DNA from: Bacteroidota bacterium | Lineage (GTDB): Bacteria > Bacteroidota > Bacteroidia > Cytophagales > Cytophagaceae | Reading direction: 5' to 3' | Assembly (NCBI GenBank): GCA_023392125.1 | Contig: JAEVZS010000033.1 | Coordinates: forward strand, 144,223 to 208,222 | Length of the DNA: 64,000 nucleotides | In this document: piece by piece, positions 35,518-44,617 of the stretch | How the letters are laid out: the number at the start of each line of letters is the position of its first letter | How positions within the stretch are numbered: the first letter of the stretch is position 1 | Position numbers and translations under genes: made by a program | Notes under the pieces: model-generated | Told to the model about the DNA's origin: nothing | The model's database searches: none | Seen by the model: only the letters and a program-made list of their open reading frames with translations

Positions 35518-36708
35518 TTAGGTTAGTTCTTTAATTGATGTTTTGTGCAGTCTGCGTGCGCTGATCGCAAATAGTATACCAATGACAAGCGTCATGTAGC
35601 TACACAAAAGAAACGTATTATTAATACCTGTTTTGGCCGTTAATGGTTGCGAAATTATCGGAGAACAAAACTGACCCAGAAATACTGCCGTTGTAAGTGT
35701 GCCAACAATACGACCGCGCATATGCAGAGGAGTAATAGCCATGATCCAGCTGCTTCCGTTGGGCATCATCATGCCCATACCCAATCCGTTAACTAATAAG
35801 CCCGCTACTGTAGTAATATAGCTGTCGGCTATGCCAATCAGCCAGAAGCCACATGCCATCAGACAGAAAGTGAAGGCATAAATTGTCGGAAATAAAAAAC
35901 GGTGTTTGATTTTCTGATAAAAGCTGGATACAATCGCTCCGATCAGGGTTGACGATGCAATAGCGATGCCTACCTTCGTATTGCTGACCGCTTCAAACTC
36001 CTTTAGCAAAAAGGGTATCTGAACCGGAACCATGTAAAAAAACATCATTCCGGCAAAACCTGTGGTATGAATAAGAATGGCGCTAAACACGGACAGGTGC
36101 CGGGGAGCACCGGACTCCGGCTGGTGGCCGGGAGCTGGTTTTCTTGAGGGCTCATCGATAAATAATATGGCTGGTATAACCAGTGCCAGAGCTATGAGAT
36201 AAAGGCTAAAAGGACCGCGCCAGGAATAATCAGCCAGCAGACCGCCCAGTATAATAAATACTACACCGCCGAGCGCCATGGAAGAACTTTGCATTCCAAT
36301 AATTCTGTTGCGCTGCTCTCCGGCAAAATAATCGCCGATCAGAGTAGTACAGGAAGTCATTACGGCAGCTACGGCCAGCCCGAGCAGTGCTCTGCTGGCA
36401 AGAAGATAAGAAAGTGAATCGAGATACAGTCCTGCTGATCCGGTGATGCCATACAGAATCAGTCCGGCAATTATAAAATTTTTCCGGCCGGCACGGTCAA
36501 TAAAATAGCCTGCAAACGGTGCTGTCAGCGCAATAGTAAGTCCGGGTATAGTGAGTATGAGCCGGCTTAGAACGTCAGCGTACGGAGCATTGGCAAAAAC
36601 CTCGCTGATCTGCGGTAGCGATGGAGCTATCGTTGCGCTGGACATGATAGTGAGACTACTGGATGCCAGAAGGGTAACAATAGTCCATGTTTTAATGGTG
36701 GTACTCAT
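35518..36708 (-). CDS. MFS transporter, probable drug efflux
   Basis: 396 aa with 12 predicted membrane helices. The loop after helix 2 is APFAGYFIDRAGRKNFI, a good match to MFS motif A (GxxxDRxGRK). Helix 4-5 carries SRALLGLAVAAVMTSCTTLIGDYFAGEQRNR, typical of the DHA1 family of proton-driven exporters. The second half has AITPLHMRGRIVGTLT. It lies 44 bp after marR and before the SDR gene, so it is probably controlled by that repressor. Confidence 0.9.
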   Translation of the reverse strand: MSTTIKTWTIVTLLASSSLTIMSSATIAPSLPQISEVFANAPYADVLSRLILTIPGLTIALTAPFAGYFIDRAGRKNFIIAGLILYGITGSAGLYLDSLSYLLASRALLGLAVAAVMTSCTTLIGDYFAGEQRNRIIGMQSSSMALGGVVFIILGGLLADYSWRGPFSLYLIALALVIPAILFIDEPSRKPAPGHQPESGAPRHLSVFSAILIHTTGFAGMMFFYMVPVQIPFLLKEFEAVSNTKVGIAIASSTLIGAIVSSFYQKIKHRFLFPTIYAFTFCLMACGFWLIGIADSYITTVAGLLVNGLGMGMMMPNGSSWIMAITPLHMRGRIVGTLTTAVFLGQFCSPIISQPLTAKTGINNTFLLCSYMTLVIGILFAISARRLHKTSIKELT

Positions 36709-36752
36709 GTTTTAATTATGAAAGAAATAGACTGAAGGCGACTTTTCAGCCA

Positions 36753-37205
36753 CTAGTTTGCGGGAGATAGATTGTTCTTGATATGCTGTAAAATGCGCAG
36801 CAGATTCGCAATATCCTCTTCATGAAGACCCTGTCTGGCCTCCTCAAGGGTATGGTTGGCAACCGGGACGAGAATACTGCGCAGGTTCCGGCCATGCTCT
36901 GTCAGGACAATTCGCTTGTTGCGCAGGTCCTGAGAGTCTCTGACCCGTTTAATAATACCGTGTTTTTCCATTGTATCGGCCAGGCGGGTCATTGTAGTTT
37001 TATCCCGTTCACAGATTCTGGCGAGCTCCTGTTGAGACACGTTATCCTTTTTCCATAATTGAGTTAATATGGTCCATTGTTCAAACGTTACGTTTGTCCC
37101 TGCCAGCTGAAGATTTCTGTTGAGTCGGGCAGCTAAAAGCCTGCCTGTTGAACCAATCATATAACCGATTGATTTTTCCTGAATATAATCAAATTGCCTG
37201 CTCAT
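36753..37205 (-). CDS. MarR family transcriptional regulator
   Basis: 150 aa from the ATG at 37205; a start at 37220 would place a palindrome inside the coding region. The winged helix is complete: NVTFEQWTILTQLW, SQQELARICERDKTTMTRLADTMEKHGIIKRV for the recognition helix, and DSQDLRNKRIVLTEHG for the wing. Such proteins are dimeric repressors released by small phenolic or lipophilic ligands. It leads an operon with an MFS exporter and an SDR protein, a common drug-response layout, and probably represses itself through the site just upstream. Confidence 0.9.
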   Translation of the reverse strand: MSRQFDYIQEKSIGYMIGSTGRLLAARLNRNLQLAGTNVTFEQWTILTQLWKKDNVSQQELARICERDKTTMTRLADTMEKHGIIKRVRDSQDLRNKRIVLTEHGRNLRSILVPVANHTLEEARQGLHEEDIANLLRILQHIKNNLSPAN

Positions 37206-37224
37206 TGGTTGTATATGCAACTAA
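37205..37224. promoter_or_regulatory. Palindromic operator candidate for the MarR regulator
   Basis: The site TTGGTTG-TATATG-CAACTAA is an inverted repeat with 6 of 7 matching positions per arm, size 20 bp, touching the marR start codon. It has the size and position expected of a MarR dimer operator. No second strong copy was seen nearby. Confidence 0.55.
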
Positions 37225-37351
37225 TGTAAAGATACACTATTTTCTTAAAGCTTTGCACAGAGCAAAGAATGATTGTTGAATTCTTTGTTTTTTGTTTGTT
37301 GCATAATAAATTCAGACCGGAAATGGTTATTCCACAAACGCTTTTCTGCTT

Positions 37352-37648
37352 ATGAGCACTTCTCTGAAAAAGTGTCCTTCCTGCGGTGAATGGACAAACT
37401 GGCAACAAGATATATATGCCTCTTGTCCTAAATGCGATAATCCGCTTTCTCCGCGTGAGCTGAATGAGTTTGAACAGAACAAAGACGAGAAGAAGGATTC
37501 CCATTCCATGGAGATCAGACTAATTCCTATTTCCCCGGATGATTCTGCACCTCTTGTGGTTTTGAAAAGAATCATTCAGGGAATGCAGCTGCTTTTCTTT
37601 GGAATCGCTTCATTTGTAGTATGGCTCGCCACGATTATCGCTGGTTAA
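37352..37648 (+). CDS. Zinc-ribbon small membrane protein
   Basis: 98 aa. It begins with a C4 zinc ribbon (CPSCGEWTNW...CPKCDNPLS), then a charged linker and a conserved-looking IRLIPISPDDSAPLVVLKRI, and ends in one membrane helix (LLFFGIASFVVWLATIIAG). Similar zinc ribbon plus helix proteins are frequent in Bacteroidota without an assigned role. The end overlaps the next gene by 28 bp, so the two are likely coupled. Confidence 0.7.
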   Translation: MSTSLKKCPSCGEWTNWQQDIYASCPKCDNPLSPRELNEFEQNKDEKKDSHSMEIRLIPISPDDSAPLVVLKRIIQGMQLLFFGIASFVVWLATIIAG

Positions 37649-38007
37649 GAGAGCCATGGCATAGCCCTTTATTGTATATCAGCCTGCTGCTCTTTGCTTT
37701 TGTGAAGATTACTGCCTGGCTGGGCATACATGTATTTTTTGTACATTCCCATCTCAATGATCTGATCTGTATTCCCGTTTTTATTGCTACCGCTATTAGC
37801 CTCGAAAGACTTATTGGCGGAGATCGTGAGCTTTGCTACGGCAAAGCCAGAATTGTCTTTTTTGTGCTTTTTGTCGGGATGATATACGAGTTTTTTCTTC
37901 CGGCCCGTTCTGCCCGGTATACAGCAGATTATTATGATTTGCTGTGCTACTTTATAGGAGGAATTATGACATGGTTTTTTTCTCCCTGCATCAGAAAAAA
38001 CAAATGA
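37621..38007 (+). CDS. Polytopic small membrane protein
   Basis: 128 aa with about four hydrophobic helices (LLYISLLLFAFVKITAWLGIHVF, LICIPVFIATAISLERLIGG, IVFFVLFVGMIYEFFLPA, YYDLLCYFIGGIMTWFF). The pattern SHLNDLICIPVF plus FEF-LP and DYYDLLCYFIGG matches proteins of this phylum sometimes labelled magnesium citrate secondary transporter, a label I would not trust. The start overlaps the zinc-ribbon gene by 28 bp. Confidence 0.65.
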   Translation: MARHDYRWLREPWHSPLLYISLLLFAFVKITAWLGIHVFFVHSHLNDLICIPVFIATAISLERLIGGDRELCYGKARIVFFVLFVGMIYEFFLPARSARYTADYYDLLCYFIGGIMTWFFSPCIRKNK

Positions 38008-38047
38008 CCAGTTAATTCCTTATAATTGGGGAATCAAAAATCTGTAT

Positions 38048-38617
38048 ATGGATAGATCAGAAAAAGAAAAGATGATTGCCGGAGAGTTGTACCGGGCATT
38101 CGATAAAGAATTGGTTGATGACAGAGAACAGGCTCGACAGTTAATTAATGCGATAAATAGTTCTACTGCACTGGATATGGATCGCCTTACACCGTTGTAC
38201 AGCAAGCTCTTTGCCTCACATGGCAAAGCATTGGTAATTCAGCCGCCTTTTTACTGTGATTATGGATATAATATCCAGTTAGGCGATGATGTGTATTTCA
38301 ACTTCAATTGTGTGATACTGGATGTGTGCAAGGTTAGTATCGGAGATCGCTGTCTGTTTGGTCCCGCTATACAGATTTACACAGCGTTGCATCCGATGGA
38401 TCATGTGCTTCGGGGGCAAGGTCTGGAAAACGGGGCCCCTGTCACAATAGGCTCTGATGTATGGATTGGGGGAGGAGCAGTTATCTGCCCTGGTGTTTCT
38501 ATTGGAGATCGTACAGTAATCGGAGCAGGAAGTGTTGTTACAAGAAGTATCCCTTCGGATGTTTTTGCGGCAGGCAATCCGTGTCGGGTGATTCGAAAAC
38601 TGAACCAGGAAGATTAA
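38048..38617 (+). CDS. maa: Sugar O-acetyltransferase (maltose O-acetyltransferase type)
   Basis: 189 aa, the family length. The N-terminal Mac domain (KEKMIAGELYRAFDKELVDDREQARQLINAIN) is followed by the left-handed beta-helix with PPFYCDYGYNIQLGDDVYFNFNCVILDVC, the active-site His in TALHPMD, and the acetyl-CoA loop SDVWIGGGAVICPGVSIGDRTVIGAGSVVT. It moves acetyl groups from acetyl-CoA to sugars or related acceptors (Maa/NodL/LacA group). It lies 40 bp after the small membrane gene on the same strand. Confidence 0.9.
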   Translation: MDRSEKEKMIAGELYRAFDKELVDDREQARQLINAINSSTALDMDRLTPLYSKLFASHGKALVIQPPFYCDYGYNIQLGDDVYFNFNCVILDVCKVSIGDRCLFGPAIQIYTALHPMDHVLRGQGLENGAPVTIGSDVWIGGGAVICPGVSIGDRTVIGAGSVVTRSIPSDVFAAGNPCRVIRKLNQED

Positions 38618-38747
38618 GAATTCCTGACTGGCACTTTGCCAGTCAATAGGAACAGCCTCTGTCATCCTGACAGATATAAGAGGAATGGAATGATCCTTGA
38701 GAGGTACGGGGCATATAAATTCGTACAATCAAAAAAATTAGATAAAA

Positions 38748-40577
38748 ATGGTTACGGAAGAAAAAGGAACGATTTCGATTCATACCGAAAACATTTTCCC
38801 GATTATCAAAAAATTTCTTTACTCTGATCATGAAATTTTTCTCAGAGAGCTGGTGTCAAATGCAGTAGATGCTACTCAGAAGCTTAAGCGGCTTTCATCG
38901 CTGGGAGAGTTTAAAGGGGAGTTAGGCGATCTGAAAGTAAAGGTAGCGGTGGATAAAGATGCCAAAACAATTACGATAAGTGATCATGGCCTAGGGATGA
39001 CTGCTGATGAAATTAAGAAATACATCAATCAGATCGCTTTTTCGGGTGCTGCCGAATTTGTTGAAAAATACAAAGATAAAGGTGATGATAAGCAGATCAT
39101 AGGAAACTTTGGTCTTGGATTCTATTCATCCTTTATGGTGGCCAGAAACGTAGAGATTATCACCAGATCATATAAAGAAGGTGCTGAAGCAGCACGTTGG
39201 GCATGTGATGGCTCAACAGAATTTGAAATCACTGCTGCTGAGCGTGCTGAACGTGGTACAGACGTAATACTGCACATTGCCGAAGATTCTGAGGAGTTTC
39301 TGGAACCTGGCCGTCTGAGCTCTATTCTGAACAAATACTGCAAGTTTCTGCCTGTTGAGATCGAGTTTGAAGGCAATGTTATCAATAATACGACACCAAT
39401 CTGGACCAAGTCCCCTTCTGAACTGAAGGATGAAGATTACCTGAATTTCTACAAAGAACTATATCCTTTTGCCGGTGATCCCCTGTTCTGGATACATCTC
39501 AATGTTGATTATCCGTTTGAGCTGACAGGCATTCTGTATTTCCCGAAAATAAAAGGCGAAATTGAAGTCAATCGCAATAAGATACAGCTGTACTCCCGTC
39601 AGGTGTTTATTACAGATGAAGTAAAAGATGTAGTTCCGGAGTTCCTGATGCTGCTTCAGGGCGTAATTGACTCTCCGGATATTCCGCTCAATGTCTCCAG
39701 AAGCTTCCTGCAGGCGGATGGTAATGTGAAGAAAATCAACAGTCATATTACCAAGAAGGTGGCGGATAAGTTGTCCGAGCTGTTCAACAAGGACAGAAAG
39801 TCGTTTGAAGAAAAATGGGATGATATAAGCCTGTTTATCAAATACGGAATGATCAGCGATGACAAATTCTACGATAAAGCGGTAAATTTTTGTCTGCTTA
39901 AGAATACGGAAAATAAGTTCTCGACCATTGAAGAATACAAAGAGCAGATAAAAACGTTGCAGACTGACAAAGATGGGAACCTGACAGCATTATATACCAG
40001 TGATCCTGGTAAGCAGGATACCTATATCCAGTCTGCACAAAACAGAGGATATGATGTATTGCTTCTGGACAATGCGTTGATCGATAGTCATTTTATAAAC
40101 CTGCTGGAGCGCAAGGTTGAAAAATTCTCACTTAAGCGGGTCGATGCTGACCGGATCGATAAGCTGATCGATAAGGATGAGAAAATGGAGAGTGTATTGA
40201 GCGATGATCAGCAGAACAAAGTGAAGCAGATTTTTGAAAAGGCGATTGGCAACGAAAAAACCAGACTGAATCTTGAAGCTATGCCAGTCGATGAATTGCC
40301 GGTTTCTATTAATTTTCCGGAGTTCATAAGAAGGATGAAGGATATGTCCATGGCTGGTGGCGGAATGCCGTTTATGTCAAATCTGGGAGATGAATATCAG
40401 GTTGTTGTAAATAGCAATCACCCGATGATCCGGAAAATTGCCGATGTCGCAGATGCTTCGGTCAGTGAAAAACTGGCGAAGCAGGCTTATGACCTGGCTT
40501 TACTTTCTCAGGGAATGCTTAAGGGGAAAGACCTGACCAACTTCATACGAAGAAGCGTTGAGCTCGAAAGCAATTAA
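38748..40577 (+). CDS. htpG: Molecular chaperone HtpG (Hsp90)
   Basis: 609 aa. The GHKL ATPase site is complete: EIFLRELVSNAVDATQKLK, ITISDHGLGMTADEI and GNFGLGFYSSFMVA. The middle domain has NVSRSFLQADGNVKKI with the catalytic Arg region, and the C-terminal dimerisation domain is present. It is a little shorter than the E. coli protein (624 aa), as in other Bacteroidota. It refolds clients with DnaK. Notably, HtpG supports Cas protein folding in some bacteria; there is no link visible here beyond the shared window. A terminator follows. Confidence 0.97.
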   Translation: MVTEEKGTISIHTENIFPIIKKFLYSDHEIFLRELVSNAVDATQKLKRLSSLGEFKGELGDLKVKVAVDKDAKTITISDHGLGMTADEIKKYINQIAFSGAAEFVEKYKDKGDDKQIIGNFGLGFYSSFMVARNVEIITRSYKEGAEAARWACDGSTEFEITAAERAERGTDVILHIAEDSEEFLEPGRLSSILNKYCKFLPVEIEFEGNVINNTTPIWTKSPSELKDEDYLNFYKELYPFAGDPLFWIHLNVDYPFELTGILYFPKIKGEIEVNRNKIQLYSRQVFITDEVKDVVPEFLMLLQGVIDSPDIPLNVSRSFLQADGNVKKINSHITKKVADKLSELFNKDRKSFEEKWDDISLFIKYGMISDDKFYDKAVNFCLLKNTENKFSTIEEYKEQIKTLQTDKDGNLTALYTSDPGKQDTYIQSAQNRGYDVLLLDNALIDSHFINLLERKVEKFSLKRVDADRIDKLIDKDEKMESVLSDDQQNKVKQIFEKAIGNEKTRLNLEAMPVDELPVSINFPEFIRRMKDMSMAGGGMPFMSNLGDEYQVVVNSNHPMIRKIADVADASVSEKLAKQAYDLALLSQGMLKGKDLTNFIRRSVELESN

Positions 40578-40589
40578 TCATCTAAGGGT

Positions 40590-40638
40590 TTAAAAATAAA
40601 AGGGGGCAACCAATATGGGCGCCCCCTTTTATTTTTAA
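40590..40638. terminator. Bidirectional intrinsic terminator between htpG and the DUF4625 gene
   Basis: An 18-bp perfect stem, TTAAAAATAAAAGGGGGC and its complement (40621-40638), around a 13-nt loop. A-rich and T-rich arms make it act on both convergent transcripts. Confidence 0.9.
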
Positions 40639-40649
40639 AATTCCTTCGA

Positions 40650-41087
40650 TTAGAAAATGTTTATGGTTCGTGTTTCCTCCTTATTATTTCCTTCCTGATC
40701 TTCGGCATATACAGATAAGGTTAATTTACCTCTGTATACTGGAGCCTTGAACAGTGTGTCAATATATACACTGCTGACATCGACAATAGTATGGGAACCG
40801 TGATGCGCAACTCTTGATTGTGAGGAAAATCGATCTTCCCCGAGATATATGGCAAATACGGGATTTCCGGTAGTGTCTTTAACATCAACCCTGACCTGCC
40901 TGAGAGCAAAATTGTCAGTGATATTTCCTGTTATCGGAATCTGACCCTCCTGAGGATATATAAAGTCGTTGTACGGCTGTGTCAGATATATATATGGGCT
41001 TTCAACATCGAATGGCTCTGTTTTATCCTTTTTCTTGCAGGCAGAGACTATGATTATTGTAAAAATAATATAATTAAGATATTTCAT
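40650..41087 (-). CDS. DUF4625-type lipoprotein
   Basis: 145 aa. The signal peptide ends in a lipobox (IIVSAC) followed by KKKDK, the usual Bacteroidota context. The rest is a single immunoglobulin-like domain (YIYLTQPYNDFIYPQEGQIPITGNITDNFALRQVRVDV...LSVYAEDQEGNNKEETRTI), which fits DUF4625. It starts 2 bp after the neighbouring barrel gene, so they are in one operon, with the Cys-rich small protein further upstream. It is probably anchored in the outer membrane. Confidence 0.75.
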   Translation of the reverse strand: MKYLNYIIFTIIIVSACKKKDKTEPFDVESPYIYLTQPYNDFIYPQEGQIPITGNITDNFALRQVRVDVKDTTGNPVFAIYLGEDRFSSQSRVAHHGSHTIVDVSSVYIDTLFKAPVYRGKLTLSVYAEDQEGNNKEETRTINIF

Positions 41088-41089
41088 TG

Positions 41090-41944
41090 TCAGAAGTTAA
41101 TGGTTATTCCTGTTATGATCCGATAGTAATTTTCAAGCTGCCTGCCTACATAATGTTCAGCAAAAGGGCTTTGAAATGAGAAGTTTAAGGCGATATTCTT
41201 GTAATAGAGATCTGTCCCTATTGAATAAAACCAAACCGATGATCCGGTGTGTGGATTGACCGACCCATATGACCGGTCCGGCCCGATCTGCTCGAAGTAA
41301 GCACCTATATGGGGAAGAAGATTGTAGTTTTTACGTTGAACCCAGTAAAATAAGTGCATAGTCGTGTTCAGATCATTACCATACCGGTAGCCGTCAGGGT
41401 TTTGTGTGTTGACTTTCCAGGATCCATTGGCATTCAGACCCAGTTTGTCAAAGCGTCCGACGTAATTAAAACTAACGAGGTAGTCAATACTTCCGCTTCC
41501 GCTGGGTGCTTCATCATTGCCTGTCCGGTAACGGCCTGTTGGAATTTTCACTCCGCCGCCGCCAAAAAGAACATGTGTGAAATCTGATTTGGAGGTTACA
41601 TTGGAAAATAACTGATACTGGGCAAGTATCATAATATCGCCAAGTCCGTATGATACCTGCTGCCCGGTCCGGTTTTGAGCCTTACTGTACATATATGGAG
41701 CAACAGCCAGGAGTTGAACTTTTTTCACCGGATAAAGCCTTGCCCATAAATCAAGACTATAGGAGTTGGTGGTAGTATTGCCCTGGCTATAGTTTACATT
41801 TCCATAATAGTTGCGATAGCGAAGCCGCAATCCTGCAAAGTTTTTGTCATACTGTGGTTGGACACCAAAATAGCCACCACAGACATCACAGGCTTCTGCA
41901 AATGTGAACAGAAGGGCGGCCAGAACGGCCATAATATATTTCAT
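41090..41944 (-). CDS. Outer-membrane beta-barrel (transporter-like) protein with an N-terminal CDVCGG motif
   Basis: 284 aa. A signal peptide (MKYIMAVLAALLFTFAEA) is followed at once by CDVCGGYFG, then beta-strand-rich sequence (LRLRYRNYYGN, YSLDLWARLYPVKKVQLLAVAPYMYS, GLGDIMILAQYQLF, TGRYRTGNDEAPSGSGSIDYLVSFNYVG) ending in ITGITINF with a terminal Phe, as in outer-membrane barrels. The CxxC motif at the mature N-terminus may bind a metal. The small CxGKC protein upstream and the DUF4625 lipoprotein downstream make a likely envelope module. Confidence 0.7.
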   Translation of the reverse strand: MKYIMAVLAALLFTFAEACDVCGGYFGVQPQYDKNFAGLRLRYRNYYGNVNYSQGNTTTNSYSLDLWARLYPVKKVQLLAVAPYMYSKAQNRTGQQVSYGLGDIMILAQYQLFSNVTSKSDFTHVLFGGGGVKIPTGRYRTGNDEAPSGSGSIDYLVSFNYVGRFDKLGLNANGSWKVNTQNPDGYRYGNDLNTTMHLFYWVQRKNYNLLPHIGAYFEQIGPDRSYGSVNPHTGSSVWFYSIGTDLYYKNIALNFSFQSPFAEHYVGRQLENYYRIITGITINF

Positions 41945-42045
41945 AGTTCTTCAATAATAAAAATTGAAAACAGATGAGTACCCCGGTTTTTTTACTGGGA
42001 GTGCCCGATTGAATTAGGATGATGGTAAATTAATATAAGAAGTGA

Positions 42046-42426
42046 TTAGCACCCGGGTGGATGCAGAAGAGTAGAAAGGAATTGAAAGGAATATAAATTG
42101 GAATAGTAGCTGTATTCAGGATTTGTATTGGCAGCAATGAACAGAGGCTGGAAAAGGACAACTTCTGCCGGAATCTCTTCGGCCTTGACCTGAAGAGTAT
42201 TTTTGGATTGTCCGCTTTCTTCTTTTGCGACCTTTCCGGTTTCCTTGATCAGATAGCATTTACCTTGGCAGTTACTTTCCGGTGTATCCTTGTTGATGCA
42301 AAGATTTTCGGCTATGTAGTCTTTACAGAACAGATAATTTAACGCGGGCATATATATACGGCCAACTGACAGAGTATAAATTGTCAGAAGGATTATCGCG
42401 TATATGTTGATACCTGAAAGACGCAT
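42046..42426 (-). CDS. Small membrane-anchored Cys-rich protein with CQGKC motif
   Basis: 126 aa. One N-terminal helix (IYAIILLTIYTLSVGRIYMPALNYLF) leads to the motif CINKDTPESNCQGKCYLIKE, then a charged linker and an end rich in Phe with HPPGC. This layout (CINKDxPxxxCxGKCxL plus a terminal HPP) is a Bacteroidota pattern that I associate with metal, possibly copper, uptake neighbourhoods. The metal role is inference only. It lies 101 bp before the barrel gene on the same strand. Confidence 0.65.
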   Translation of the reverse strand: MRLSGINIYAIILLTIYTLSVGRIYMPALNYLFCKDYIAENLCINKDTPESNCQGKCYLIKETGKVAKEESGQSKNTLQVKAEEIPAEVVLFQPLFIAANTNPEYSYYSNLYSFQFLSTLLHPPGC

Positions 42427-42550
42427 ATTGTCTAAAATTAGTCAAATTTACGTATGAGGGACTATTATTTCGAATTTTTTCAATAAAACTCTTCAATCTT
42501 GTTTGAAAATGTCCAATCAAATCTTAATTTGATACATTTCCCGAACGCCA

Positions 42551-44617
42551 ATGATCCGACCTTATCATATATTCATTACTCTTTTTGTTGCAGCTTGTTT
42601 GATTCAGGCCTGTAAAAAGAAAGATAAAGCCCAGCCACGCTGGGATACGGAAATTCTTGCTCCTTTGGTGAAGACTTCGATGTCCGTAAAAGATTTTCTG
42701 CCTGATACGGCTTATGTGGTAAAGCCGGATCAGAGCCTTAGTCTGGTGTATAGTCAGCCTCTCTATGCTCTTGGTCTCGATTCACTTATCAAACTTGATA
42801 TCCCGCCATTTACAACAACCCAAACGATTGAATCACTGAAAATCAATTCCGACGTGGTAGAATATAAGCTTACGCTTGCAGATCTGGCGAGACAGTTGAT
42901 TGCCAATGGGGAGTCGGAAGGCCAGCGTATGCTGGACCGGCATGGATACCAGTACCTGATTCCCAGGATACCGAATCAGTCTGTCGGGCCTATTTCTGTT
43001 GATATCAGTGATATTCTGATTTCCGCCCGTATATTATCCGGAACCCTCAGTCTTGAAATAATCAATGACTTTTCTTTGAGTCTTGCCAATATTGAAATGA
43101 ATCTTTCCAATGCCAGTGACAATAGTGCTATTGTTTCGGACCAGATTCCCAGTCTCCATTCCGGAACTTCGTTCGGACCGGTATTGTATGATCTGGCCGG
43201 AAAACAGGTGGAAGGGGCGCTCAATATTCACATTCCGAATGTGGATCTCTTAAGCGGCTACAGACTTATAGATACCAATATGGCATTTACGGTACGCCTT
43301 ATGGTAAGCGATCTTATAGTTGATGAAGCGACTACCGTTTTTCCGGCTCAGGATCTCATAAGCTGGGATGAAGATACACCACTTGAAAGTATGGGAGAAG
43401 CCCGCCTGGTGAAAGCGAAACTGAAAGAAGGCAAAATAACACTGTCAGCACAAAACTCTGCAGATGTCACGATCAATTATGAGTTTTCCGTGCCTGTAGC
43501 TACAAAAAACGGGATTCCTTTCCGACTGTCAGGACAAATACCTGCAGCAAATGGGAGCAGCCCCGGACATATCACGTTGGAGCACGATTTTGCAGGTTAT
43601 GAAATTGATCTGAGAGGGCAGAGCAGAAATTTGTATAATGTAATCCATAACTCAGTAAAAGTTTCCATCAATGAAACGAATACTCCGGTTACTCTTTCCC
43701 GCTCGGACTATGTTTCGGTGCAGTTGGCTTTTGAAAATGTAAGACCTTTTTATGTTGAGGGATTTCTCGGCAAGGATACGATCGGGTTTGGTCCGGGAGA
43801 GGTTGAATTTGATTTGTTTGAGAACTTTAATGTCGAAGAAGTATCTTTTAAAAAGCTTAATCTGTCGATTGATTTTGTAAATGGTTTGGGAATGGAAGGA
43901 GATCTGGAGATCGAGCAGCTTACGGCATCCAACGGGTCAACTACCCGTGTCATTGAAAATGTAGCGAATGGTACTATAAGAAGAGCACTCACTAATCCTG
44001 TCCGTCCGGTGATGACAACGATCAATGCAGATGGAGCCAATCCCGGACCTGAAGAACTGTTGAGTCTCCAGCCGGATAAGATCGGATATAAAGGGAAAAT
44101 TTATCTGAATCGGGGCGCATCGGAATATGATCTTACCGGCTTCGCCTATGATACCAGTACCATCCGTGCGTATGTAAATATGGAACTGCCTTTTCATCTT
44201 TCTGCAAGAAAATTTGTTTTGACAGATACTGCTGATTTCTCAGCCTCTTTAATAGAAGAACCGATCGGGCAGGGAGAGCTGGGACTGCTTGTATGGAATG
44301 GTTATCCGCTGGATGCAGATATAAAGCTGATCTTTCTGAACGAAGATGGCAGTGAGGCGGACCGGCTGGTTTCCGGGCGGGAAATTAAGGCAGGAGTTAT
44401 TGATCCGGCGGCCGGGAGAGTGAATGAGAAAATGTTTAGCAGAGTAACATTTCCCATGGATCTGGCGAGAGTTAACACTATCTTGGAAACGAAAAAGGTT
44501 GTATTCGAGATGACTTTCTGGACTATGCCCGAAGATTCACACGTACGGATCTTTGAAGATTATCGGGTAGATCTGAGTCTTGTTGGTGATTTTGAATACA
44601 GAGTGATGAATAAATGA
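42551..44617 (+). CDS. Large lipoprotein of unknown function
   Basis: 688 aa. The signal peptide ends in the lipobox LIQAC followed by KKKDK. The mature protein is mostly beta-strand with no Cys clusters or enzyme motif, and contains phrases such as ILAPLVKTSMSVKDFLPD, repeated immunoglobulin-like stretches and a hydrophilic C-terminus (MPEDSHVRIFEDYRVDLSLVGDF). The composition suits an outer-membrane-anchored structural or binding lipoprotein. Its stop overlaps the start of the DUF5723 gene by 4 bp (ATGA), so they are coupled. Confidence 0.75.
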   Translation: MIRPYHIFITLFVAACLIQACKKKDKAQPRWDTEILAPLVKTSMSVKDFLPDTAYVVKPDQSLSLVYSQPLYALGLDSLIKLDIPPFTTTQTIESLKINSDVVEYKLTLADLARQLIANGESEGQRMLDRHGYQYLIPRIPNQSVGPISVDISDILISARILSGTLSLEIINDFSLSLANIEMNLSNASDNSAIVSDQIPSLHSGTSFGPVLYDLAGKQVEGALNIHIPNVDLLSGYRLIDTNMAFTVRLMVSDLIVDEATTVFPAQDLISWDEDTPLESMGEARLVKAKLKEGKITLSAQNSADVTINYEFSVPVATKNGIPFRLSGQIPAANGSSPGHITLEHDFAGYEIDLRGQSRNLYNVIHNSVKVSINETNTPVTLSRSDYVSVQLAFENVRPFYVEGFLGKDTIGFGPGEVEFDLFENFNVEEVSFKKLNLSIDFVNGLGMEGDLEIEQLTASNGSTTRVIENVANGTIRRALTNPVRPVMTTINADGANPGPEELLSLQPDKIGYKGKIYLNRGASEYDLTGFAYDTSTIRAYVNMELPFHLSARKFVLTDTADFSASLIEEPIGQGELGLLVWNGYPLDADIKLIFLNEDGSEADRLVSGREIKAGVIDPAAGRVNEKMFSRVTFPMDLARVNTILETKKVVFEMTFWTMPEDSHVRIFEDYRVDLSLVGDFEYRVMNK

